A stretch of 43,531 nucleotides of DNA from an uncultured Muribaculaceae bacterium (lineage in GTDB: Bacteria; Bacteroidota; Bacteroidia; Bacteroidales; Muribaculaceae). The translations under genes and the position numbers were made by a program. A model generated the notes under the pieces. That model worked only from the letters and a program-made list of their open reading frames with translations. It had not been told where the DNA came from and ran no database searches. Shown here one piece after another: positions 7,540-16,284 of this stretch. The stretch spans positions 1 to 43,531 of the forward strand of contig CAUBWJ010000018.1 in NCBI GenBank assembly GCA_958439725.1. Reading direction: 5' to 3'. How positions within the stretch are numbered: the first letter of the stretch is position 1; every line of letters starts with the position of its first letter.

Positions 7540-8313
7540 ATGACAAAATTTTCCGCAACAATACTCACATTTAACGAGGAGCAACGAATAAATTCCTGCC
7601 TTGAATCGCTCAAAGGAATTGCCGACGAAATAATAGTGGTCGATTCATTCTCTACCGACCGCACTCTCGAAATATGCCGTCGCCACGGATGCCGCATTTC
7701 GCAGCGACGTCTCGCCGGTTATGGCGCCCAGCGCCAGTATGCCACCTCGCTCACCAGCCACAGCTACGTGCTGGCCATCGATGCCGACGAAGTGCTCTCG
7801 CCCGCTCTGCGAAATTCCCTGCTCCGACTCAAGGAGGCCGGATGCACCCACCGTGTGTATGAAATGGCCCGGCTTAACTTCTATTGCGGACTCCCGGTAA
7901 AAAATTCCGGAGGATACCCCGACCTGCAGATTCGACTCTTCGACAAACGCTATGCCAACTGGAATCTCCGCGACGTGGCCGAACGGGTGATATTCCACGA
8001 CTCCGTGACGCCCGAACTGCTCGACGGCGACCTGCTGCACTATCAGTGCGAGAACCCCGACGAATACACCGCCACGGCAATGCATCAGGCCGGAATCATA
8101 GCCAACACAATTGCATCCGCCAACTCATTCATCAGCCCCCTCTCCCCTACCCTGCACGGACTGAAAACATTTCTCGACTGCTATATCTATTCCAAAGGGA
8201 TGCTCGACGGCCACGCCGGACTGGCGATAGCCCGCACGCGCTACCGCGCCACCAAGCACGCCTGGAACAGCGCACGCCGAATCCTCCAACAGAAAAAATC
8301 GTCCGGCCGATGA
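7540..8313 (+). CDS. Family 2 glycosyltransferase, LPS-core type (WaaE/LgtF-like)
   Basis: A 257-residue GT-A fold glycosyltransferase with an N-terminal SATILTFNEEQRINSCLESL and IADEIIVVDSFSTDRTLEI, followed by the DXD-type motif AIDADEVLS at about residue 85. This pattern is shared with WaaE/LgtF enzymes, which add a glucose to the inner LPS core from UDP-sugar on the cytoplasmic face. The donor and acceptor cannot be read from the sequence. Its stop overlaps the ATG of the LPS-kinase-like gene (ATGA at 8310-8313), so the two are translationally coupled, supporting a role in LPS core or a related surface glycan. Confidence 0.85.
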   Translation: MTKFSATILTFNEEQRINSCLESLKGIADEIIVVDSFSTDRTLEICRRHGCRISQRRLAGYGAQRQYATSLTSHSYVLAIDADEVLSPALRNSLLRLKEAGCTHRVYEMARLNFYCGLPVKNSGGYPDLQIRLFDKRYANWNLRDVAERVIFHDSVTPELLDGDLLHYQCENPDEYTATAMHQAGIIANTIASANSFISPLSPTLHGLKTFLDCYIYSKGMLDGHAGLAIARTRYRATKHAWNSARRILQQKKSSGR

Positions 8314-9092
8314 AAGCACAATGCATCACCGCGCCGCATTATGGCGACTCAGCTGAAAGATTTCTGCAGATTGCCGAAAACTTCGACAGCGAAGGCACGC
8401 TTATCTACGACAAGCGAAACGCCCTGCGCACGGTCCAAGTGGCCGGACACACGCTGGTGGTGAAACGCTACAAGCGCCCCAACATCTTCCAGAAGATAAC
8501 CTACAGCTGGTTCGGGCCCGACAAATCAAAACGGGCGTTCAGCTTCGCGCAACGGCTGCTGGAAAACGGCATCGATACCCCGGCCCCGGCGGCCTATGTG
8601 GAATGGCGCAAAGGCTCGCTTACCCAGCGCTACTTCTTCTTCTGCGAACTCACCACCGCCACCTCTCTATCAGAAACAGAGACTCCCGGCCAGCCTCTGC
8701 CGGAGGACGCAGCCGAAGCATTCGCCGCTTTTCTGGCAGAAATGCACTCAAAAGGCTTCATGCACGGCGACGCCAACCTCTCCAACATCCTTTTCAACAA
8801 AACACCCGACGGCGCGTTTAAATTTTCGGTCATCGACACCAACCGATCCAGATGGCTGAAGCGTGAACCCACCGTCGGCGAACGCGTGGACAACCTGATG
8901 AGGGTGTCGCACAACCGCCCGCTCCTGCAGGACGTGGGGCGCCGTTATGCCCGGCTCACCGGACTTGACCCCGATAAATTCTCCGACATGCTTCTGCGCA
9001 GACTCGCCTCCTTCGAGGCCCGGAAAGAAAGGCAGGCATCCCTAAAAAGAATCATAAAACGGCTCACCGGGAAATCCCCCGCCAAAATCTAA
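8310..9092 (+). CDS. Lipopolysaccharide kinase (Kdo/WaaP-type) family protein
   Basis: Protein-kinase-like fold predicted to phosphorylate an LPS core sugar such as Kdo or heptose. Of its 260 residues, K52 in VVKRYK is the likely ATP-binding lysine, the catalytic loop is HGDANLSN at 152-159, and the metal aspartate is D176 in VIDTNRSR, where DTN replaces the usual DFG. The start at 8310 overlaps the upstream glycosyltransferase stop and excludes a longer open frame that lies on that gene. A basic C-terminal tail (KERQASLKRIIKRLTGKS) may bind the membrane. The next gene, another glycosyltransferase, begins 21 bp later. Family is well supported, substrate is inferred. Confidence 0.8.
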   Translation: MKAQCITAPHYGDSAERFLQIAENFDSEGTLIYDKRNALRTVQVAGHTLVVKRYKRPNIFQKITYSWFGPDKSKRAFSFAQRLLENGIDTPAPAAYVEWRKGSLTQRYFFFCELTTATSLSETETPGQPLPEDAAEAFAAFLAEMHSKGFMHGDANLSNILFNKTPDGAFKFSVIDTNRSRWLKREPTVGERVDNLMRVSHNRPLLQDVGRRYARLTGLDPDKFSDMLLRRLASFEARKERQASLKRIIKRLTGKSPAKI

Positions 9093-9113
9093 CCACTTCA
9101 ACCCAACCATTCC

Positions 9114-10148
9114 ATGTACTGCTACTTCTCAAAAAACTACAACCACCTGGAAAACGCCGGCAACAAAGCCAAGACGGACATAGAGACGATAATGCACGAG
9201 ATGGGCTACACCAACATCGGCCGGAACCATACGCTGGTGCGCAACAAAGTGGCCGGATTCGTAATCACTCTGGCGGGAATGCTCAAGACGGTGATGTCAA
9301 TCCGCAAGGGCGACGTGGTGGTGATACAGTATCCCCTGAAGAAATACTATGATTTCATAGTGAAAAGCGCTCACCGGCGCGGAGCGCGCACGGTCACGCT
9401 CATCCACGACCTCGGCAGTTTCCGCCGCAAGAAACTCACCGTAAAAGAAGAAATCGAGCGCCTCAACCGCAACGACGGCATCATAGCCCACACTCCGGCC
9501 ATGAAACAGTGGCTCGAGGAGCACGGCGTGAAAGTGCCTATAGTCATTCTCGGAATATTCGACTATCTGTGCGACCGCCAGCCTGAGCCTCGCCACAACA
9601 GAAACCACTACCAGATAGTGTTTGCGGGCCCGCTGCGTCCGCAGAATTCAGCATTTCTCTACGCCCTGGCGCAGAAAAACCGCTCCTACGAGCTGGTGCT
9701 TTACGGAAACGGCTTCGACAAAAGCCGGCTGCCCGAGGATGTTCCCGGATTCACCGTGCGCGGATTCTGCCCTCCGGAAAAAATCATCACCGAAAGCCGC
9801 GGCGATTTCGGACTGGTGTGGTATGGCCCGGAGACGGAAACCATAGCCGGACCGCAAGGCGAATACCTGCCTCTGATCGCGCCCCACAAGCTCTCGCTCT
9901 ACCTGCGCGCAGGAATGCCTGTGATTGTGTGGAGCAAGTCGGCCATGGCTCCGTTCGTTGAGGAAAACGGCATAGGAATCGCCGTTGACAGCCTCGACAA
10001 TCTCGACTCACGCCTCGCGCTCATCTCACCAGCACAGCTCGGAGAAATGAGAGCCAACGCCTCCCGCGTGGCCGCCGGTCTCGCCGCAGGTACAAACGCG
10101 CGCCGCGCCCTCGGCGAGATGATGGTCCTGCTGGAGCAACCCCGTTAA
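9114..10148 (+). CDS. Glycosyltransferase, Gtf3/galactofuranosyltransferase-like
   Basis: A 344-residue protein resembling the Gtf3-like or beta-1,6-galactofuranosyltransferase group, which have a GT-B-like two-domain fold. Visible features are an N-terminal YFSKNYNHLENAGNKAKTDI, GDVVVIQYPLKKYYDF and a first-domain end VTLIHDLGSFRR, and a second domain with FAGPLRPQNSAFLY, then YLPLIAPHKLSLYLRAGMPVIV and a final acceptor-side helix. The LSLYLRAGMPVIV segment is the usual nucleotide-sugar site of the second domain. It lies between the LPS-kinase-like gene and a DUF3943 outer-membrane protein in the same orientation with short gaps. The sugar transferred is not known. Confidence 0.75.
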   Translation: MYCYFSKNYNHLENAGNKAKTDIETIMHEMGYTNIGRNHTLVRNKVAGFVITLAGMLKTVMSIRKGDVVVIQYPLKKYYDFIVKSAHRRGARTVTLIHDLGSFRRKKLTVKEEIERLNRNDGIIAHTPAMKQWLEEHGVKVPIVILGIFDYLCDRQPEPRHNRNHYQIVFAGPLRPQNSAFLYALAQKNRSYELVLYGNGFDKSRLPEDVPGFTVRGFCPPEKIITESRGDFGLVWYGPETETIAGPQGEYLPLIAPHKLSLYLRAGMPVIVWSKSAMAPFVEENGIGIAVDSLDNLDSRLALISPAQLGEMRANASRVAAGLAAGTNARRALGEMMVLLEQPR

Positions 10149-10160
10149 TTCCCCGTGACC

Positions 10161-11801
10161 ATGCGCCCTCTCCTGTCCATTACAGCACTCCTGTGCACCG
10201 TCATGCTTTCCGTGGCGCAGACAGTCGTGACGCCCTCACTCCCCTCACCTGCCGACAGTGCCGCCCTGATTACCGACACCATTGCCACCGCGCCCGACAC
10301 GTCAGGCCTTCCCCGTCCCGCACTGCGGTTCAACGACCGACACCTGGTAAACCCGACCTTCGCTCCCGACACGGCCGACGTGACTCTGCTCCAGAAAAAA
10401 AACTTCTGGCGCGCGGCAGGAGAGACTTTCGGACTCAACATGGCACTATGGGCCTTCGACCGCTATGTCCTCAAGGGACACTATGCCTATATCTCGTGGG
10501 AAACCATAAAAGCCAATTTCAAGCACGGGTTTGAATGGGACGACGATCACCTGCACACCAACATGTTCGACCATCCCTACAACGGCTCGCTGTTCTTCAA
10601 CGCCGGCCGTTCCAACGGATTCAACTTCTGGCAGTCGGAACTGTTTGCCATAGGCGGCAGCGCCATGTGGGAGATGTGCATGGAACGCGAATGGCCCTCG
10701 ACCAACGACATCATCGCCACACCTATAGGCGGTGCAGCACTCGGCGAGGTGCTCTACCGCACCACCGACCTCATAATCGACGACCGCACCACCGGAGGTG
10801 AACGCCTCGGGCGCGAGGCAGCGGTGTTCGTGCTCAACCCCATGAGGGGTCTCACCCGTATATTCAGCGGACGCGCATGGCGCCACAGCGCCACTACCGG
10901 ACGGCAATACGGCATTCCCCCCATCAGTATCGACGTATCGGCCGGCGCGCGCATGATGGCGCTCTGGGACAACGACGAGGGCGCCCATGCCGGGGCATGC
11001 GCCGAAATTAAATTAGAATATGGCGACAAATACGAGGAAAACACCCGTGAGCCATACGATTACTTTTCATTCCTGATGGAGCTGCAGGCCATGAAATCAC
11101 AGCCGGTGCTGAGCCGTGTAGAAATCATGGGAAGGCTGCTCTCCAAAGAAATTTTCACCCACCGTCACGGCAACCTGAACGTGGGTCTCTACCAGCATTT
11201 CGACTTCTTCGATTCCGACACCATACGCCCCGAACGCGACGGCTCGAAGCTGATACCGTGTGCCGTGCCTTACAAGCTGGCATCTCCCGCATCCCTGGGA
11301 GGAGGAGCAATCGCCCGCTACGTGCCCTCGCCATCGGTCAACTTCGAGGGCTTCGTCCATATAAATGCCCTGATTCTGGGAGGTGTGCTCACCGACTTTT
11401 ACCGCGACTACCACCGCAACTACAACTGGGGGTCAGGATTTGCCGTGAAAGCAGGAGCCGAGACATCGCTCCTGCACGGTAGGCTGCTGGTGAGGGCGGC
11501 CAACCAGTTCTACAGGCTCTACACCTGGCAGGGCGACGATGAACAGGGCGGCTGGTCTGTCTCTCCCGGCGTACAGCCCAACGTGCAGGGCGACCGCTCC
11601 AACTCCACGTTCAACCATTTCGAGACATCGGTCAGCTACAGCCTCCTGAAGCGCCTGTATCTCACACTGGGAATGGACATGTATGTGCGCAATACCCATT
11701 ACTACCGCCTGCGCCTGCGCGAGGGCGGCACCGAAATCTGGGGGCCGAGCATACAGAGCAAACAGCTCGGCTTCCACCTCATGCTCACCTACAGGATTTA
11801 A
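10161..11801 (+). CDS. DUF3943 domain outer-membrane protein
   Basis: A 546-residue protein with a signal peptide (MRPLLSITALLCTVMLSVAQ) and a DUF3943 domain from about residue 75: NFWRAAGETFGLNMALWAFD, then WDDDHLHTNMFDHPYNGSLFF and GGAALGEVLYRTTDLIIDD. The rest alternates aromatic and polar residues as in an outer-membrane beta barrel, and the final residues end in an aromatic-rich strand (LGFHLMLTYRI). A GTG at 10155 precedes the chosen ATG by two codons. It follows two glycosyltransferases and an LPS kinase by 12 bp or so. Function is unknown; a surface-glycan or envelope role is inferred from location only. Confidence 0.8.
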   Translation: MRPLLSITALLCTVMLSVAQTVVTPSLPSPADSAALITDTIATAPDTSGLPRPALRFNDRHLVNPTFAPDTADVTLLQKKNFWRAAGETFGLNMALWAFDRYVLKGHYAYISWETIKANFKHGFEWDDDHLHTNMFDHPYNGSLFFNAGRSNGFNFWQSELFAIGGSAMWEMCMEREWPSTNDIIATPIGGAALGEVLYRTTDLIIDDRTTGGERLGREAAVFVLNPMRGLTRIFSGRAWRHSATTGRQYGIPPISIDVSAGARMMALWDNDEGAHAGACAEIKLEYGDKYEENTREPYDYFSFLMELQAMKSQPVLSRVEIMGRLLSKEIFTHRHGNLNVGLYQHFDFFDSDTIRPERDGSKLIPCAVPYKLASPASLGGGAIARYVPSPSVNFEGFVHINALILGGVLTDFYRDYHRNYNWGSGFAVKAGAETSLLHGRLLVRAANQFYRLYTWQGDDEQGGWSVSPGVQPNVQGDRSNSTFNHFETSVSYSLLKRLYLTLGMDMYVRNTHYYRLRLREGGTEIWGPSIQSKQLGFHLMLTYRI

Positions 11802-11853
11802 GCCCATAACCTCTCACTCCGAAAATCATAACAAACGCTAATCACTTCACCAA

Positions 11854-13518
11854 ATGTCAAACCGTCTTTCAGTCTACTGCACTAACCTCGGCCGCTATAT
11901 AGGAATAACCGGCGGCGACACACCCCTCGACATTTACCGCCGCTTCCGCGACGAAATACCGTTCCGTCCCGTAGTGGCCCGCATAAACAATAAATCGGAA
12001 GATCTGAATTTCCCCTTCTTCTCTCCGAAAAACCTCGAGTTCATGTCGGCCCACACTCCCTCGGGCGAACGCACCTACGTGCGCTCCCTGTGCATGATGC
12101 TCTACCATGCCGTGAACACGCTGTTTCCCGGCCACAGGCTCGTGATAGAGCACTCCATCTCCCGCGGATATTACGCCCGCATAGCCGGAGTGGAGCCCAC
12201 CGAGGAAAACGCAGCGGCCATACGCGCGCACATGCGCTCGCTCGTTGACCGCGACATCCCGTTCAAGCGCATGGAACGGCGCACGTCCGACGTCATAGAG
12301 CTGTTCCGCGCCCAGGGGCTCGACGACAAGGTGAAGCTTCTCTCCACCCTCCATGAGCCATACACCGTGTATTATTCGCTCGACGGCGTTTACGACAGCT
12401 ATTACGGCGCGCTTGCTCCCTCCACGGGACTTCTCCCCTATTTCGACCTGCTTCCCTACAAGGAAGGCTTCCTGCTTCTGGGAATCGACAGGCAGACGGA
12501 TGCTCCCGCACAGCCCGTCACGCAGGAGAAGATGTATCGCGCCTTCACTGACTATCTGGCGTTCAACCGCATCGTTGGTGTGAGCAATGTGGGCGAGCTT
12601 AACGAAGCCGTGGAAAAAGACGGCACCGCAATGCTCATCAACGTGGCCGAGGCGCTCCACAACAACCGCTTCGCTGCCCTGGCCAACCAGATAAAGACTC
12701 AATTCGAGGCCGGAGGAGCCAGAATCGTGATGATAGCCGGCCCGTCGTCGTCGGGAAAGACCACCTTCACCAAGCGCCTGGCAATCCAGTTGATGACCAA
12801 CCTGCTGGAGCCCAAGATGATTTCGCTCGACGATTACTTCGTTGACCGTCATCTCACGCCGGTGGACGAAAACGGTGAATATGACTACGAGTCGCTCCAT
12901 GCCCTCGACCTCGAGCTGTTCAACTCCGACCTCAACCGCCTTCTCGCGGGCGAGGAAGTGGAGCTGCCCTACTACAACTTCGCCACAGGCGCACGCGAAT
13001 ACCGCGGCAACCGGATAAAGCTCTCCGACCGCTCGATACTCCTTATAGAAGGCATCCACGGCCTGAATCCCGAGCTTACCGCCAACGTGGAGCAGCGGCT
13101 GAAATTCCTCATCTACGTGTCGGCACTCACCACCATCTCCATCGACGACCACAACTGGATTCCCACAACCGACAACCGCCTTCTGCGACGCATAATCCGC
13201 GATGCGAAATACCGCGGTGTGAGCCCCCAGGACACCATACGCCGCTGGCCCAGCGTGCGCCGCGGCGAGGAAAAGTGGATTTTCCCGTTCCAGGAGAATG
13301 CCGACGCCACATTCAATTCCTCGCTTCTCTTCGAGCTTGGAGTGATGAAGGATCGCGCCGAGGCCCTGCTGCGCACCGTGCCCCACGACATTCCCGAATA
13401 CGCCGAATCGTCGCGTCTGCGCACATTCCTGAGCTATTTCTGCTCCATCCCCGAGGATTTCGTGCCCTCCACCTCCCTGCTGCGTGAATTTCTGGGGGGC
13501 TCCTCTTTCAAATATTAG
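11854..13518 (+). CDS. Uridine kinase-like nucleoside kinase with TGS/ThrRS-like N-terminus
   Basis: A 554-residue P-loop kinase predicted to phosphorylate a nucleoside, probably uridine or cytidine. The N-terminal half looks like the TGS and second additional domain of threonyl-tRNA synthetase (VVARINNKSEDLNFPF, then HAVNTLFPGHRLVIEHSISRGYYARI). The C-terminal half is a uridine-kinase domain: Walker A GPSSSGKTT at residues 296-304, MISLDDYFVDR with the catalytic Asp, YNFATGAR and IEGIHGLNPELT. This fused architecture is common in Bacteroidetes and Firmicutes. The next gene is pyrH, 47 bp on, so both could serve pyrimidine nucleotide supply, although pyrH has its own promoter-like sequence. 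Confidence 0.88.
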   Translation: MSNRLSVYCTNLGRYIGITGGDTPLDIYRRFRDEIPFRPVVARINNKSEDLNFPFFSPKNLEFMSAHTPSGERTYVRSLCMMLYHAVNTLFPGHRLVIEHSISRGYYARIAGVEPTEENAAAIRAHMRSLVDRDIPFKRMERRTSDVIELFRAQGLDDKVKLLSTLHEPYTVYYSLDGVYDSYYGALAPSTGLLPYFDLLPYKEGFLLLGIDRQTDAPAQPVTQEKMYRAFTDYLAFNRIVGVSNVGELNEAVEKDGTAMLINVAEALHNNRFAALANQIKTQFEAGGARIVMIAGPSSSGKTTFTKRLAIQLMTNLLEPKMISLDDYFVDRHLTPVDENGEYDYESLHALDLELFNSDLNRLLAGEEVELPYYNFATGAREYRGNRIKLSDRSILLIEGIHGLNPELTANVEQRLKFLIYVSALTTISIDDHNWIPTTDNRLLRRIIRDAKYRGVSPQDTIRRWPSVRRGEEKWIFPFQENADATFNSSLLFELGVMKDRAEALLRTVPHDIPEYAESSRLRTFLSYFCSIPEDFVPSTSLLREFLGGSSFKY

Positions 13519-13536
13519 CCTTTTGGGTTATATTTG
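13506..13536 (+). promoter_or_regulatory. pyrH-frr promoter
   Basis: TTTC (13506-13509), 19 bp, then TATATTTG (13529-13536): one mismatch from TTTG-N19-TAnnTTTG. It begins in the end of the nucleoside kinase gene and would start transcription near 13543, about 23 bp before the pyrH ATG. Confidence 0.6.
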
Positions 13537-13565
13537 CGAAAACAATACCCCAATAAATCAGAATC

Positions 13566-14276
13566 ATGAACGCTAAGTATCATAGAGTGCTGCTGAAACT
13601 CAGCGGCGAATCGCTGGCCGGAGCGCAAGGCCACGGAATAGACTCACAGCGTCTGAACGACTACGTAAGCCAGATAGCCGACGTGGTCCGTTCCGGCGTG
13701 GAAGTGGCCATAGTGATAGGCGGAGGCAATATTTTCCGCGGAATGCAGGGTGCATCCAAGGGCTTCGACCGCGTGAAAGGCGACCAGATGGGAATGCTTG
13801 CCACCACCATCAACTCCCTCGCCCTCTGCTCGGCCTTCGAGTCGATAGGCCAGCCGGCAAAACTGCTTACGGCCATCAACATGTTTCCCATCGGTGAGCA
13901 GTACAGCAACTCCCGCGCCATCGAGGCCATTGAGAACGGCACTGTGGCCGTGATTGCCGGAGGTACCGGAAACCCCTATTTCACCACCGACACGGGCAGC
14001 GCCCTGCGCGGCATCGAGATACGCGCCGACGTGATGCTGAAAGGCACGAGAATCGACGGCGTGTACACCGCCGACCCCGAAAAAGACCCCACCGCCACCA
14101 AATTCACCGAAATAACCTACGATGAGGTGATACGCCGCGGACTGCGCGTGATGGACATCACCGCCACCGCCCTCTGCCGCGAAAACGGCCTGCCTATCGT
14201 GGTGTTCGACATGGACACCCCCGGCAACCTCGCCAAAGTGATAGCAGGCGAGCCCATCGGCACTACAGTTTATTGA
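13566..14276 (+). CDS. pyrH: UMP kinase
   Basis: Converts UMP to UDP with ATP in the cytoplasm; member of the amino-acid kinase family and hexameric in other bacteria. The 236-residue protein has KLSGESLAG at the N-terminus, VIGGGNIFRG at about 50, the GGTGNPYFTTDTGSALR segment at 136-152 and GVYTADPEKDP at about 174, all diagnostic. It is followed by frr with a 20-bp gap, the conserved pyrH-frr pair. Confidence 0.97.
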   Translation: MNAKYHRVLLKLSGESLAGAQGHGIDSQRLNDYVSQIADVVRSGVEVAIVIGGGNIFRGMQGASKGFDRVKGDQMGMLATTINSLALCSAFESIGQPAKLLTAINMFPIGEQYSNSRAIEAIENGTVAVIAGGTGNPYFTTDTGSALRGIEIRADVMLKGTRIDGVYTADPEKDPTATKFTEITYDEVIRRGLRVMDITATALCRENGLPIVVFDMDTPGNLAKVIAGEPIGTTVY

Positions 14277-14296
14277 ATCATCTAAAAATCAACGAT

Positions 14297-14854
14297 ATGG
14301 AAGTAAAAGACTATCTCGACCCCGCGGAAGAGAAAATGGAACTCGCCGTGGCATACCTCGACGAAGCCCTGGCCCACATCCGCGCCGGCAAAGCCAACCC
14401 CAAGATTCTCGACGGCATTCGCGTGGACTATTACGGCGCAATGTCGCCCATCAGCAACGTGGCCAACATCAGCGTGCCCGACGCCCGCACCATCACCATC
14501 ACTCCCTGGGAAAAGGCCATGTTCAAGGAGATTGAGAAAGCAATCATCAACTCCGAACTCGGCGTAATGCCCGAAAACAACGGCGAAATAATCCGCATCA
14601 GCATTCCCCCGCTGACAGAAGAGCGCCGCAAGCTGCTTGTAAAGCAGTCGAAAGCCGAGGCCGAGACTGCAAAGGTATCGGTGCGCAACGCCCGCCGCGA
14701 CGCCATCGACGGCCTGAAGAAAGCCGTTAAGCAGGGTATGCCCGAGGACGTTGAGAAGGATGCTGAAGCCAAGGCCCAGAAGCTCCACGACAAATACCTG
14801 AAACAAATCGACGAGCTCTTCGCCGCCAAAGAAAAAGAAATCCTCACCGTCTGA
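14297..14854 (+). CDS. frr: Ribosome recycling factor
   Basis: Releases mRNA and tRNA from post-termination ribosomes together with EF-G. The ATG at 14297 gives 185 residues, the normal RRF length; the open frame extends 24 bp upstream only to a TTG that overlaps the pyrH stop. Typical segments are LAHIRAGKANPKILDGIRVDYYG, PDARTITITPWEKAMFKEIEKAI and IRISIPPLTEERRKLLVKQ. Codon use is biased toward C-ending codons, as expected for a highly expressed gene. It is the last gene before a strong terminator at 14885. Confidence 0.97.
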   Translation: MEVKDYLDPAEEKMELAVAYLDEALAHIRAGKANPKILDGIRVDYYGAMSPISNVANISVPDARTITITPWEKAMFKEIEKAIINSELGVMPENNGEIIRISIPPLTEERRKLLVKQSKAEAETAKVSVRNARRDAIDGLKKAVKQGMPEDVEKDAEAKAQKLHDKYLKQIDELFAAKEKEILTV

Positions 14855-14884
14855 TACTCAGCACTGTCGACGACACGACATTAT

Positions 14885-14930
14885 AAATGCGAGGCAGCCA
14901 CATTCCGTTGGCTGCCTCGCATTTTTTTCG
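14885..14930. terminator. Strong terminator shared by frr and manC
   Basis: A perfect 16-bp stem (14885-14900 with 14909-14924) around an 8-nt loop, CATTCCGT, followed by a run of seven Ts on the plus strand. It lies 30 bp after the frr stop and just beyond the manC stop on the other strand. The minus-strand tail is A/T-rich too, so it may work in both directions. Confidence 0.93.
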
Positions 14931-14948
14931 TTAGCTTTAATTATTATC

Positions 14949-16037
14949 TTAGAGATACTTTCCGTCGAAGCGGAGCTCTACGTCATTTACTATCTGCTTG
15001 ATTTTCTGCTCCTCACTCTTGGGGCAGATAAGCAGCACATCACCGGCGTCGGCCACAATGCAGTCGTGCATACCCGAAACGACCACAAGCTTGTCGGAGG
15101 GCGCCATGAAAATGTTGCCCGACGAGCCATAGGCCATCACGTTGCTGTTCTGCGTCACATTGCCGTCGATATTCTTGGGGGAGGTCTCATAGAGAGAGCT
15201 CCACGAGCCGAGGTCGTTCCAGCCGAAGTTCACGCATTCCACATATACGTTGGAGGCCTTCTCCATCACGGCGAAGTCGATGGAAATGGACGGACACGAC
15301 GCAAACGTGCTGTTGATATATGCAGTTTCCCCGGGAGTTCCGAACACATCTCCGCCACGGTCGAATTCGGCGGCAATATCCGGCACATAGCGGCGCAGGG
15401 CACCGATTATGGTCTCGGCTTTCCACAGGAAAATGCCGGCGTTCCAGAAAAACTCTCCCGAATCGAGAAACACCTGCGCCAGCTCGCGGTCGGGTTTCTC
15501 GGTGAATGTCTTGACCTTGAGTATTCCCGGCTCGGTCTCCTGGCCTATCTGTATGTAGCCGTAGCCCGTTTCCGGACGCGTGGGAGTGATGCCGAGGGTA
15601 AGAAGGGCATCATGGGTTTCCACGAAATCAAACCCGCGCTCCACGCATTTCTCGAATATGTGCTCGCGGGTGATGAGGTGGTCGCTCGGAGCCACTATCA
15701 TCGAAGCCTCGGGGTCGAGGGCGCGGATATGGTATGCGGCCCAGGCAATGGCCGGAGCGGTGTTGCGGCGGTCGGGCTCAGCCAGTATCTGGCTGTCATC
15801 AAGCTCCGGAAGCTGCTCCTTTATACGCTCCACATACCTGGCGTTGGTTATCACTATAAACTTATCCTTGTCCACGAGCGGAAGCATGCGCTCGTAGGTC
15901 ATCTGGAGCAGGGATGAGCCTGTTCCGAAGAAATCTATGAACTGTTTGGGCACATCTGTGCGGCTATAGGGCCAGAAGCGGCTGCCTATACCCCCGCATA
16001 TAATCACGCAGTATCTGTGTTGGCGTCTGTCTGACAT
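14949..16037 (-). CDS. manC: Mannose-1-phosphate guanylyltransferase
   Basis: Makes GDP-mannose from mannose-1-phosphate and GTP in the cytoplasm, the donor for mannose and, through other enzymes, fucose in surface glycans. The ATG at 16037 gives 362 residues. The nucleotidyltransferase signature is CVIICGGIGSRFWPYSRTDVPKQF near the N-terminus, shown here as key residues GGxGSRxWPxSR and PKQF; LAEPDRRNTAPAIAWAA and APSDHLI are conserved, and FTEKP and FFWNAGIFLW follow. It is the single-domain form without the C-terminal phosphomannose isomerase part. The longer open frame to 16136 runs into the promoter region. No neighbour on its strand belongs to the same pathway. Confidence 0.93.
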   Translation of the reverse strand: MSDRRQHRYCVIICGGIGSRFWPYSRTDVPKQFIDFFGTGSSLLQMTYERMLPLVDKDKFIVITNARYVERIKEQLPELDDSQILAEPDRRNTAPAIAWAAYHIRALDPEASMIVAPSDHLITREHIFEKCVERGFDFVETHDALLTLGITPTRPETGYGYIQIGQETEPGILKVKTFTEKPDRELAQVFLDSGEFFWNAGIFLWKAETIIGALRRYVPDIAAEFDRGGDVFGTPGETAYINSTFASCPSISIDFAVMEKASNVYVECVNFGWNDLGSWSSLYETSPKNIDGNVTQNSNVMAYGSSGNIFMAPSDKLVVVSGMHDCIVADAGDVLLICPKSEEQKIKQIVNDVELRFDGKYL

Positions 16038-16096
16038 AGTGGGTTGATTTTGGGGCGGGTCACACCGGGGGCCGACCCGTCTGATGGCTATGGGTG

Positions 16097-16127
16097 CTAA
16101 GTTAACCATTAAGTTTGACATTCCATA
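16097..16127 (-). promoter_or_regulatory. manC promoter candidate
   Basis: Reading the minus strand: TATG, 19 bp, then TAACTTAG, each one mismatch from TTTG and TAnnTTTG. Start of transcription would be near 16090, some 50 bp before the ATG. Confidence 0.4.
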
Positions 16128-16139
16128 ACCGCGCACACA

Positions 16140-16190
16140 ATTTTTAGCGCCCGCGTCCCATTTTTAGGCGCTGTTCTCCGATTTTTAGCG
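16140..16190. promoter_or_regulatory. Three direct repeats ATTTTTAG(G)CG, possible operator
   Basis: Copies begin at 16140, 16160 and 16181, that is 20 and 21 bp apart, close to two helical turns, so a bound protein would meet all three on the same face. They lie between the manC promoter candidate and the rbfA -7 box, the last copy directly upstream of the latter. Confidence 0.5.
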
Positions 16191-16198
16191 AAAAATGT

Positions 16199-16206
16199 TA
16201 ACTTTG
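16199..16206 (+). promoter_or_regulatory. rbfA promoter -7 box
   Basis: TAACTTTG is an exact match to TAnnTTTG, 78 bp before the rbfA ATG. The -33 region has no TTTG; instead the repeat ATTTTTAGCG ends 8 bp upstream. Confidence 0.5.
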
Positions 16207-16284
16207 TGAGCCTTTGCCGCGGCAGAAGCGTTATATACCAAAAGCCGTTTTTGGCAAAACAACCAAATATTTTTTCCGCAGATT

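Noticed and set aside
7127..7543. 138-codon plus-strand frame upstream of the glycosyltransferase
   Set aside because: It is composed of translated micro-repeats (PIVPIIPIVP) and overlaps the promoter; no coding-type codon bias.
11869..13386. Open frame of 505 codons on the minus strand opposite the nucleoside kinase
   Set aside because: GC-rich codon bias opens long antisense frames. The translation is low-complexity, rich in His, Val and Gly, with no family match, while the plus strand has clear kinase motifs.
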